From NCBI RefSeq assembly GCF_900090275.1, contig NZ_LT607755.1, positions 868,001 through 932,000 on the forward strand: a DNA stretch of 64,000 bases, given 5' to 3'. The stretch's first letter is position 1, and every line of letters starts with the position of its first letter. Below are positions 55,376-63,058 of this stretch, in pieces. Made by a program: the position numbers and the translations under genes. Below the pieces are notes generated by a model. That model worked only from the letters and a program-made list of their open reading frames with translations. It was not told the DNA's origin and ran no database searches. The stretch is from Micromonospora zamorensis (GTDB taxonomy: Bacteria; Actinomycetota; Actinomycetes; Mycobacteriales; Micromonosporaceae).

Positions 55376-58080
55376 GCGTCGGCGCGGCCGTCCGGCGGGT
55401 CCGGGCGTACGGAGGGCAGTTCCTGCTGCTGGCGGTGCTGACCCTGGTGGTCACGCTGCTGATCAGTGGGGTGCCCCGGTTGGTCAACCGGCTCGCCGAA
55501 CAGGGCCTGCGGGCGCAGCTGAGCAGTGAGCCAGCCGCCCGCCGGGACATCTCGTACACCACCGGGGTGGTGACCGCGACCTCCAGGAACACGGCGATGG
55601 GCGGCGCCACCGAGCGGTTCGACCGCCTGGCCGCCGAGATGCCGTCGCAGGTGCGGTCGGCGGTGACCGAGCGGTGGTACAACGTGGATTCCCAGGCGGC
55701 CCGAGTGGTCGGGCCGGATCTCGCGGCTCGCAACCTGCGGGTCGACCTGGGCCTACGGGCTGTGCCCGGCATCCAGGACGCGAGCACCCTCGTCGAGGGG
55801 GCGTGGCCGAGCGAGACCTACATTCCCGAGCGGCCGATCGAGGTGGCGCTCGACGCCGACGTGGCCGGCAAACTCAACCTGCGCGCCGGCAGCCAACTGC
55901 GCATCGGCAACGCCGATGACAAGGGCAAACTCTCCGACGCTGCCCCGGTGGTGGTGTCCGGGTTGTTCCGCCCCGTCGACCCCGCGAATGGGATCTGGGA
56001 CGGGCTGCCACAGCTGCTGCGGATCATCGAACCGCCCGGCGACGCCCAGTCGAAAGTCATCGTCGGCGTGGTCGCCCAGTCGGCCCTCAACAAGCGGGCC
56101 GCGGCGGGCTGGCCGGTCCAGTACAACTGGCGATACCGCCTGGGCGCCGACCGGATCGACGCACGCGAGCTGGACCAGTTGATCGACGGTCTGCAGACGA
56201 TGCAGCGCACCCGGCCGCAGGACCTCACGTTGACCCAGGGCGTCGACGTCCCGTTGCGCGCGTTCGCCGCCCAGGTCGATGCCGCCCGGACCCTGCTCGC
56301 GGTGATCGCCGCGGGGGTACTGGCCACTCTGGCCGGGCTCATCGTGCTCGCGGCCAGCCTCGCCACCCGACGGCGCCGTTCGGAGTTCGTGCTGCTGCGG
56401 GCCCGTGGTGGCGCGGCCACCGCCGGTGCTCGGCGCAGCCTCGCCGAATCGCTGCTGGTGGTGCCGGTCGCCGCCGCGCTGGGCTGGTGGCTCGGCACCC
56501 TGTTCCCCGGCGAGCCGGACCCGACCACGCCGTACGTCATCGCGGCGACCGTCCTGGTCACGCTCGCGCTGCCGTTGGCGACGCTGGCCGTACCGGGCGG
56601 TGCGGCGGCCCGCCGTGACCTGATCCGGGTGCGCCCCTCGGCCCGCCGGCTCACCGTCGAGGTCTCCCTGCTGCTGCTGGCCGGGTTCGCCGCGGTGCTG
56701 CTGCGCCGACGTGGCCTCACCCTCGGCGAGGTGGACCCGCTGCTCGTGTCGGTGCCGGTGCTGCTCGCGGTAGCGGCGGCAGTGCTCGCGCTGCGGGCGT
56801 ACCCCTGGCCGTTGTTGCTGGTCAGCCGGCTTGCCGCGCGGACCCGGGGCAGCGTGGCCTTCCTCGGCACGGCGCGGGCCGGCCGGTCCGCCGTCGCCAC
56901 CCCGCTGGTCGTCGTGGTGCTGGCGATCGGCACCGCGGCGTTCTGCGCGGTCGTCGCCGCCGGCGTCGACGCGAGCCGGGAACGGGCCGCCGAGCAGATC
57001 GTGCCCGCCGACGCGGTGATCCGCGGGGAGCGGTTCGCGCCCGACACCATCGACGAGTTGGGTCGTCTGCCGGGGGTTCGGGCCGTCACCCGGGTGCTGT
57101 ACCAGGCGGACGAGCGGCTGGCGGTCGACGAGATCGGCACCGACGCGTGGGTCGCGCCGACGGACGTGCTCCTGGTCGACGGCTCGGGGCTGGATGCGGT
57201 GGCCCGTGAATCCGAGGTCGACCTGTCGGTGCCGCCCGCGCTGCTCGCCGCCCGGCCGGGGGAGGGTCCGCTGCCGGCGATCGTCTCCCCGGCGGTCGCC
57301 GCCGACCTGGCCAAGGCCGGGCTGAACGACTCGGCCTTCATCTCGGTGCAGGGCCAGCGGTACGAGTTCCGGGTGGCCGACACCCAGGAGGGTTTCCCGC
57401 TGTTGTCGGCGAACACCAGCCGGTTCGTGATCCTGCCCTGGCAGGCGCTGCCGGAACGCACCACCACACCCGTGCCGACCAGCCTGCTGGTCGCCGGGGA
57501 CCCGCTGGACGCCGAGGCGCTGCGCGTCGCCGGTGACCAGGGGCAGGCACGCTACCAACGCGACGGAGCGGTCACCGGTCGGGACCGCCCACTCGGGGTC
57601 ACTGTCGACACCCGCGCGGACGTCCGCCGGGAACTCGGCGACGGCGGTGCGAACGGGGTGCTGGCCTTCGGGTTCGTGGCCGGCGCCGTCGGCGGCACCG
57701 TGCTCGGGCTGCTGGCCATCGCGTTCACCGTGCTGGCCGGGGCGCGTGCCCGGGGTCAGGTGCTGTCCCGGCTGCGTACCCTCGGCCTGTCCCGCCGGCA
57801 GTGGCGAGGGCTGCTGCTGGTCGAGTTGACCCCGCTGGTCGCGGTGTCGGTGCTGACCGGTGCGCTGGTCGGTGCGGTGCTGCCCCTGCTGCTCAATCCG
57901 GTGCTCGGCCTGTCCGCGTTCACCAGTGGTGTGCCGGTCCAGGTGGCTTTCGAGCCCAGCCTGGTCGCCGCGGTGCTCGCGCTCGGGGCGGTCGCCCTCG
58001 GCTTCGCGGTCGCCGTCGAGGCCCTGAACAACCGCCGGTTGCGCCTCGGTGAGGTGCTTCGGCTCGGAGAGGAGAGCTGA
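55372..58080 (+). CDS. Large FtsX/MacB-type ABC transporter permease, second
   Basis: A 902-residue permease with the same plan as the first: N-terminal helix (FLLLAVLTLVVTLLISGVP), outer domain, a central helix group beginning AARTLLAVIAAGVLATLAGLIVL-like (shortened landmarks), a second outer domain from about residue 535, and C-terminal FtsX helices (FVAGAVGGTVLGLLAIAFTVLAG and on). The ATG overlaps the upstream stop with GGGGGAG before it. The frame extends upstream antisense only. Two unequal permeases and two ATPases suggest a heteromeric complex. Confidence 0.9.
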   Translation: MSVGAAVRRVRAYGGQFLLLAVLTLVVTLLISGVPRLVNRLAEQGLRAQLSSEPAARRDISYTTGVVTATSRNTAMGGATERFDRLAAEMPSQVRSAVTERWYNVDSQAARVVGPDLAARNLRVDLGLRAVPGIQDASTLVEGAWPSETYIPERPIEVALDADVAGKLNLRAGSQLRIGNADDKGKLSDAAPVVVSGLFRPVDPANGIWDGLPQLLRIIEPPGDAQSKVIVGVVAQSALNKRAAAGWPVQYNWRYRLGADRIDARELDQLIDGLQTMQRTRPQDLTLTQGVDVPLRAFAAQVDAARTLLAVIAAGVLATLAGLIVLAASLATRRRRSEFVLLRARGGAATAGARRSLAESLLVVPVAAALGWWLGTLFPGEPDPTTPYVIAATVLVTLALPLATLAVPGGAAARRDLIRVRPSARRLTVEVSLLLLAGFAAVLLRRRGLTLGEVDPLLVSVPVLLAVAAAVLALRAYPWPLLLVSRLAARTRGSVAFLGTARAGRSAVATPLVVVVLAIGTAAFCAVVAAGVDASRERAAEQIVPADAVIRGERFAPDTIDELGRLPGVRAVTRVLYQADERLAVDEIGTDAWVAPTDVLLVDGSGLDAVARESEVDLSVPPALLAARPGEGPLPAIVSPAVAADLAKAGLNDSAFISVQGQRYEFRVADTQEGFPLLSANTSRFVILPWQALPERTTTPVPTSLLVAGDPLDAEALRVAGDQGQARYQRDGAVTGRDRPLGVTVDTRADVRRELGDGGANGVLAFGFVAGAVGGTVLGLLAIAFTVLAGARARGQVLSRLRTLGLSRRQWRGLLLVELTPLVAVSVLTGALVGAVLPLLLNPVLGLSAFTSGVPVQVAFEPSLVAAVLALGAVALGFAVAVEALNNRRLRLGEVLRLGEES

Positions 58081-58081
58081 G

Positions 58082-59077
58082 ATGACCGCTACCGCCCAGA
58101 CTCCACTGGTGCCGGACCTGGCCGCCCTGCAACAGCGGGCAGCGCAACGCGCCGCCGAGCGGGCCGGCGGGCAGGACCGCCTGCGCGGGCACATCGTCTG
58201 CGACGGCCTGGTGCGCATCTTCAAGACCGAGGGGGTGGAGGTGGTCGCCCTGCAGGGGCTCGACCTGGTCATCGACCGGGGTGAGCTGGTCGCGATCGTC
58301 GGCGCCTCCGGCTCGGGCAAGTCGACCCTGCTCAACATCCTCTCCGGCCTGGACACGCCGACCGCCGGCATCGCCCGGGTGGCCGACTACGACCTGCTCT
58401 CGCTCTCCGCGAAGCGTCGGCTGAGCTACCGGCGGGAGCTGGTCGGGTTCGTCTGGCAACAGACCGGCCGCAACCTCCTGCCGTATCTGAGCGCGCTGGA
58501 GAACGTCGAGTTGCCGATGCAGTTGGCCGGCAAACTCAGCGGCAAGGCCCGTCGGCAGCGAGCCCGGGAACTGCTCGACATGGTCGGCGTGGGCTACTGC
58601 GCCGACCGGCGGCCGGGGCAGCTCAGCGGCGGTGAGCAGCAGCGGTGTGCGGTCGCGGTGGCCGTGGCCAACGACCCGGAGGTGCTCTTCGCCGACGAGC
58701 CGACCGGCGAACTGGACGAGGCGACCGGCGCGGAGGTCTTCGCGGCGCTGCGCACCATCAACGCCGAGCTGGGCGTGACCATCGTGGTCGTCACCCACGA
58801 CCACGCCGTGGCCACGCAGGTCCGCCGGACCGTCGCGATCCGCGACGGTCGGACCGCCTCCGAGGTACGCCGCACCGCTCGGGTCGGCGCGGACGGCAAC
58901 ACAGAGCTGGTCAGCGAGGAGTACGCGGTGCTGGACCGGAACGGCCGGATGCAGCTACCGGCCGCGTTCGTCGACGCGCTCGCGCTGAAGGAACGGGTCC
59001 GGCTCGACCTGGAGCCGGACCATGTGCAGGTACGGCCCGGTGACCGGGCCTCGGACGAGCGGGGGGCACGGGCATGA
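58082..59077 (+). CDS. ABC transporter ATPase with a C-terminal AbrB/MazE-like extension
   Basis: A 331-residue ATPase. The ATG at 58082 follows GGAGAGGAGA one base past the permease stop. Motifs: Walker A GASGSGKST (74-82), Q loop VWQQT (125-129), signature LSGGEQQ (181-187), Walker B VLFADEP (201-207), switch His239. The N-terminus adds about 35 residues. Residues of about 279-319 (EYAVLDRNGRMQLPAAFVDAL, then KERVRLDLEPDHVQVRPGD) read like an AbrB-type swapped-hairpin DNA-binding domain, with a GR-x3-P core. That extension is unusual for a transporter ATPase. Confidence 0.9.
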   Translation: MTATAQTPLVPDLAALQQRAAQRAAERAGGQDRLRGHIVCDGLVRIFKTEGVEVVALQGLDLVIDRGELVAIVGASGSGKSTLLNILSGLDTPTAGIARVADYDLLSLSAKRRLSYRRELVGFVWQQTGRNLLPYLSALENVELPMQLAGKLSGKARRQRARELLDMVGVGYCADRRPGQLSGGEQQRCAVAVAVANDPEVLFADEPTGELDEATGAEVFAALRTINAELGVTIVVVTHDHAVATQVRRTVAIRDGRTASEVRRTARVGADGNTELVSEEYAVLDRNGRMQLPAAFVDALALKERVRLDLEPDHVQVRPGDRASDERGARA

Positions 59078-59814
59078 GCCAGCAGGACATGGTGGTGACC
59101 GGCGCGGCCGGGTTCGGCGGTGTGCCCTCGGCGCACCCCGCAGAGGTGGTGCGGGTCAGTGACGTCAGCCGGACCTTCGGCCGGGGCGAGCACGCCGTCC
59201 ATGCCGTGCAGGGCGTCTCGTTCACGGCCAACCGGGGCGAACTGGTCGCCATCCGGGGCCGGTCCGGAGCCGGTAAGACCACCCTGCTGAACGTGATCGG
59301 CGGGCTGGACCGGCCGGACAGTGGTCAGGTGGTGGTGGCCGGGCACGAGGTCACCTCGGCGGGAGAGGCGGAGCTGTTGCGGCTGCGCCGGGGCACCGTC
59401 GGGTTCGTGTTCCAGACCTTCGGGCTGGTGCCGATCCTCTCCGCCGCCGAGAACGTCGGAGTGCCGTTGCGGCTGGCGCAGGTGCCGGCCGCGGAACGGG
59501 AGCAGCGGGTCGCGGTGCTGCTGGAGCTGGTCGGCCTCGGTGGGCACGCCGCGCAGCGTCCCTACGAGCTCTCCGGTGGGCAGCAGCAGCGGGTCGCGGT
59601 GGCGCGCGCGCTGGCCAACGAGCCGGACCTGCTCATCGCCGACGAACCCACCGGTCAGCTCGACTCGGAAACCGGACGCTCCATCATGGATCTGCTGCGC
59701 GCGGTGGTGCACGCCCGTGGCATGACGGCCCTGGTGGCGACGCACGACCCGGCACTGATCGACCTCGCCGACCGGGTGCTCGTGCTGCGCGACGGTCGCC
59801 TGGTCGACAGCTGA
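59074..59814 (+). CDS. MacB/LolD-type ABC transporter ATPase
   Basis: A 246-residue ATPase, last gene of the operon, overlapping the previous gene as ATGA. Motifs: Walker A GRSGAGKTT, Q loop VFQTFGL, signature LSGGQQQRVAVARAL, Walker B LLIADEPTGQLD and switch His in VATHDPALID. Subtype and length fit MacB/LolD ATPases that power FtsX-type permeases. It lacks the C-terminal extension of its partner, so the two ATPases are not equivalent. Confidence 0.94.
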   Translation: MSQQDMVVTGAAGFGGVPSAHPAEVVRVSDVSRTFGRGEHAVHAVQGVSFTANRGELVAIRGRSGAGKTTLLNVIGGLDRPDSGQVVVAGHEVTSAGEAELLRLRRGTVGFVFQTFGLVPILSAAENVGVPLRLAQVPAAEREQRVAVLLELVGLGGHAAQRPYELSGGQQQRVAVARALANEPDLLIADEPTGQLDSETGRSIMDLLRAVVHARGMTALVATHDPALIDLADRVLVLRDGRLVDS

Positions 59815-59902
59815 CGCTGCCGGATAGTGGCCCGACGTTGGCCCACGCCGTCGCGGTGCGGCGCTTTGGCGCGTTGGTACGGCGGTAGGGCGAGGGCGTT
59901 CC

Positions 59903-60400
59903 CTACTGCGTCCGGTCGGGCCGGTCGTGCTCGGGCCGGTCGGCGCGTCTCTGGCCGTCAGGAAGGGACCCGGCGAGCGGGATCAGCAGGTAGCCCAGCA
60001 GGGCGAGGAGAAGACCGGCGCCCGGCCTGGTCGAGATCAACTCGTGTTTGACGTAGGGGTCTTCGGCCTCGAAATACCAGTACGCCCCGGTGAGGCTGCC
60101 GCAGGCGAGCACGTTGGAGATGAGCATTCCCAGGCTGGCTTGCCGCCAGACCCAGCGGGCCGGGCCGGTGTTGGCGAGCGACAGCACCGCGAACATGGCG
60201 GCGATCACCGCGAACGGTAGCGCCCAGCCGAGCATCGTCGAACCCGGAGTGGTCTCCGTCCGATCCGGGTAGACGCGGTGCCACGCGGGCAGGCAGAACG
60301 CGACGACGACCAGGAGGACGCCGACCGCCAACAGCGCCGAGCCAGTCCGCCGCCATGCCGGGCGCGATGCTGCGGCGCCGGGAATCGTCGGCCTGCTCAT
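59903..60400 (-). CDS. Small integral membrane protein, function unknown
   Basis: A 165-residue protein with four predicted helices: ALLAVGVLLVVVAFCLPAW, MLGWALPFAVIAAMFAVLSL, LGMLISNVLACGSLTGAYWYF and GAGLLLALLGYLLIPLAG. A charged tail (RRADRPEHDRPDRT) ends it. I recognise no family. It lies convergent to the ABC operon with 88 bases between the stops, and 63 bases downstream of the acetyltransferase gene on the same strand. Confidence 0.65.
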   Translation of the reverse strand: MSRPTIPGAAASRPAWRRTGSALLAVGVLLVVVAFCLPAWHRVYPDRTETTPGSTMLGWALPFAVIAAMFAVLSLANTGPARWVWRQASLGMLISNVLACGSLTGAYWYFEAEDPYVKHELISTRPGAGLLLALLGYLLIPLAGSLPDGQRRADRPEHDRPDRTQ

Positions 60401-60463
60401 GGCAGCGAACGTAACCCGGTCGGGGCGACTCCCACTGCCCCGCCGGGTGAACGCGACGCCGGG

Positions 60464-60916
60464 TCAGAGCGCGAGCTTCATGCCCTCGTGGCTGGCCACG
60501 AAGCCGAGGCTCAGATAGAAGCGGTGCGCGTCCTCGCGGGTCTTGTCGGTGGTGAGCTGCACCAGCGCGCAACCCCGCTGCCGGGCCTGGTCGACCGCCC
60601 AGGTCATCAGCTCCCGGCCCAACCCCTGGCCGCGCCGGTCGGAGCGGACCCGGACCGACTCGATCAGCGACCGCTCGGCACCGTGCCGGCCCAGCCCGGG
60701 GATGTAGGTGATCTGGAGGCAGCCGACCAGCTCGGTGTCCTGCTCGGCCACGATGAGCTGGTTGCGCGGGTCCGCGCTGATGTCCGCGAACGCCCTCTCG
60801 TAGGCCTCGTCGACCTCGGTGAAGTCGCGGGCCTTGCCCAGGACGTCGTCGGCGAGCAGGGCGATGACGGCGGGCAGGTCGCCCCGGACCGCCTCCCGGT
60901 AGGTCACGTCGGTCAT
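60464..60916 (-). CDS. GNAT-family N-acetyltransferase
   Basis: A 150-residue acetyltransferase. The ATG at 60916 is chosen because the sequence MTDVTYREAVRGDLPAVIALL is the usual GNAT start; the frame upstream overlaps the divergent channel gene. The acetyl-CoA site is SVRVRSDRRGQGLGRELM (R-x-x-G-x-G/A) and the last motif is HRFYLSLGFVASHEGMKL. Substrate unknown. The start is 65 bases from the divergent potassium channel start. Confidence 0.9.
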   Translation of the reverse strand: MTDVTYREAVRGDLPAVIALLADDVLGKARDFTEVDEAYERAFADISADPRNQLIVAEQDTELVGCLQITYIPGLGRHGAERSLIESVRVRSDRRGQGLGRELMTWAVDQARQRGCALVQLTTDKTREDAHRFYLSLGFVASHEGMKLAL

Positions 60917-60980
60917 GCCGATGAGCCTGGCACAGCGACGTCGACGGATGGGTCGGCGGCGGTTGCCACCACGGGGCAGC

Positions 60981-61502
60981 ATGAGCGGCATGGAAGTCTT
61001 GCTGCTGCCGTTCCGGTGGATCTACCGGGCGTTGGTGTGGTTCGCGAACTCACCCCGCACGCTGATCACCTCGTACCTGCTGATGATCGTCGTGGCCGGG
61101 GTCATCTACGGGGAGGTCGAGCACCGCAGCCCGGCGGACGCCGTCTGGTGGGCGGTGGTCACCGCCTCGACCGTCGGGTACGGCGACATCTCGCCGACCA
61201 CCTGGGCGGGTCGTACGCTCGCCGCGCTGCTCATCTCGACCATGGTGCTGCTGGTCATCCCGCTGATCACCGCGCACTTCGCGAGCCGGCTCATCGTCGA
61301 CGACGACGCGTTCGTGCACGAGGAGCAGGAGCAGCTCAAGACCGACGTGCGCCGGATGCGGGCGCTGCTGGAGGAGTTGGCCGCCCGGCAGGGAATCGAG
61401 GTGCCACCGCTGCCGCCGGTCCAGCCGGTCAACGGGCAGGGCAGCGCAGGCCCTCGCGGGGGACGGTCAGCTCGATCAGGTACGCGTCGACCGCGTCGGT
61501 GA
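60981..61502 (+). CDS. Small two-transmembrane potassium channel
   Basis: A protein of about 173 residues with the pore architecture TM1 (TLITSYLLMIVVAGVIYGEV), pore helix with selectivity filter TASTVGYGDISPT, and TM2 (LAALLISTMVLLVIPLITAHF), i.e. an ion_trans_2 tetramer. A cytosolic coiled-coil tail follows (EEQEQLKTDVRRMRALLEEL) with no RCK domain. Start is ATG 60981 or ATG 60990, both with weak ribosome sites. Its 3' end overlaps the convergent peptidase gene by 74 nt; the last 25 residues are basic and low complexity. Confidence 0.88.
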   Translation: MSGMEVLLLPFRWIYRALVWFANSPRTLITSYLLMIVVAGVIYGEVEHRSPADAVWWAVVTASTVGYGDISPTTWAGRTLAALLISTMVLLVIPLITAHFASRLIVDDDAFVHEEQEQLKTDVRRMRALLEELAARQGIEVPPLPPVQPVNGQGSAGPRGGRSARSGTRRPRR

Positions 61503-63027
61503 TGCAGGACGTCTGCGGGTAGGCGGTGTGCCCCTCACCCTCCCAGGTGAGCACCCGGCCGACGCCCAGCATCGAGGCGAGCCGGGGCGTCTGCTCGTAC
61601 GGTGTCGCGGGGTCGCCGGTGGTGCCGACCACCACGATCGGCGGCGCGCCGTTGGCTTTCCCGGTCGGGTAGGGGTCACGCCCGCCCGGCCACTCCACGC
61701 AGCTCAGCATGCCGACCGCCAGCGCCGGCCCGAACAGCGGGTATTTGCCGCGCCACTCCGACTGCAACTGCCGGATCTGCTCCCGGCTCGGCTTCTCTGT
61801 CTCGTCGGCGCAGTTGATGGCCAGGTTGGCGTCGAACAGGTTCGAGTAGTGCCCGTCGTCGGCCCGGCCGGCGTACGCGTCGGCGAGCCGGAACACGTCC
61901 TTCGGGTCACCCTCGCCCAGCCGGTCGATCGCCTGGGCCAGCTCCTGCCAGCCGGATTCGGTGTAGAGCGACGAGATGACCGCGTAGAACACCCAGCCGG
62001 CGGTGGCCTCCCGGCCGTCGGCGCCGCGTGCCGGTGAGACCTTGGCCTTGTCGATGGCCGAGGTGACAGCGGCGCGTGCGTCCGGGGCGATCGGGCAGCG
62101 GCCGGCGTTCGCCGCGCACCAGCGGGTGAAGTTGGTGAAGGCCCGCTCGAAGCCGCGGGCCTGGCTCTCCGAACCCTCCACCAGCCGCTGCTGCGGGTCG
62201 ACAGCGCCGTCGAGCACCAGCGCCCGCACCCGCTGCGGGTAGAGCTGGGCGTACGTGGCGCCGAGCAGGGTGCCGTAGGAGTAGCCGAGGTAGGTGAGCT
62301 TGTCGTCGCCCACTGCGGCGCGTACCGCGTCCATGTCGCGGGCGGCCTGCTCGGTGCCGTACAGCGGCAACTGGTCGCCGTAGCGGTCGCCGCAGCCGCG
62401 CCCGATCCGCTGACTCAGGCCGACGAAGCCGTCGAACGCCGACTGGCTCGTCGGGTCGGGGTCGAAGCCGAAGCTGGCGTCCAGGTCGGCGTCGGAGATG
62501 CACTTCACCGGGCTGGACCGGGAGACGCCACGCGGGTCGAAGCCGACGATGTCGAAACGCTCCGTGATGGAGGCGGGCAGCCCGCCGAACTGGGTGCCGA
62601 AGGAGAGGTAGACGGCAGTGTCGACGCCGGAGCCGCCCGGGCCACCCGGGTTGACCACCAACGAGCCGACCCGGTCGCGCTGCTTGGTGGACCGGGCGCG
62701 CAGCAGGGCGATCTCGAACGTCTCCCCGGCGCCCGGGCCGGTGCTCGCTCCGGCCCCGGTGCCCCAGTCGCGGGGCACCGCGATGCGCGCGCACTCGTAC
62801 CGCATGTCCGGTGCGCCACGCCCGACCAGTTCGTCGGGCACCTCCGGGCAGGGCCGCCACGTCGGGGCGCTCCCGGTCGGCGCGGCGGCACCCTCCACCT
62901 CGGTGCGCGGCGCGAACGCCGGCAGCGTGCAGCCGGCGGTGAGCAGCGCGGCCGCCACGAAGGCGGCCAGGTGCCGACGGACCCGGCGAGTGGTCGCCAT
63001 CCGGGGCTGACGGTCGGTGCGGGTCAC
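61429..63027 (-). CDS. Exported tripeptidyl-aminopeptidase-like S33 hydrolase (lipoprotein)
   Basis: A 532-residue serine hydrolase. The GTG at 63027 has GGAGG five bases upstream. The signal segment HLAAFVAAALLTAGC gives a lipobox Cys at residue 33. The alpha/beta hydrolase has the oxyanion region VVNPGGPGGSG, nucleophile in GYSYGTLLGATYA, acid in VGTTGDPATPYEQ and His in GEGHTAYPQ, within the TAP-like C-terminal domain. Such enzymes trim peptides outside the membrane. Its 3' end overlaps the potassium channel gene by 74 nt on the opposite strand. Confidence 0.93.
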   Translation of the reverse strand: MTRTDRQPRMATTRRVRRHLAAFVAAALLTAGCTLPAFAPRTEVEGAAAPTGSAPTWRPCPEVPDELVGRGAPDMRYECARIAVPRDWGTGAGASTGPGAGETFEIALLRARSTKQRDRVGSLVVNPGGPGGSGVDTAVYLSFGTQFGGLPASITERFDIVGFDPRGVSRSSPVKCISDADLDASFGFDPDPTSQSAFDGFVGLSQRIGRGCGDRYGDQLPLYGTEQAARDMDAVRAAVGDDKLTYLGYSYGTLLGATYAQLYPQRVRALVLDGAVDPQQRLVEGSESQARGFERAFTNFTRWCAANAGRCPIAPDARAAVTSAIDKAKVSPARGADGREATAGWVFYAVISSLYTESGWQELAQAIDRLGEGDPKDVFRLADAYAGRADDGHYSNLFDANLAINCADETEKPSREQIRQLQSEWRGKYPLFGPALAVGMLSCVEWPGGRDPYPTGKANGAPPIVVVGTTGDPATPYEQTPRLASMLGVGRVLTWEGEGHTAYPQTSCITDAVDAYLIELTVPREGLRCPAR

Positions 63028-63058
63028 GTGGTCCTCCGGGATCGGGTCGACGGCCAGG

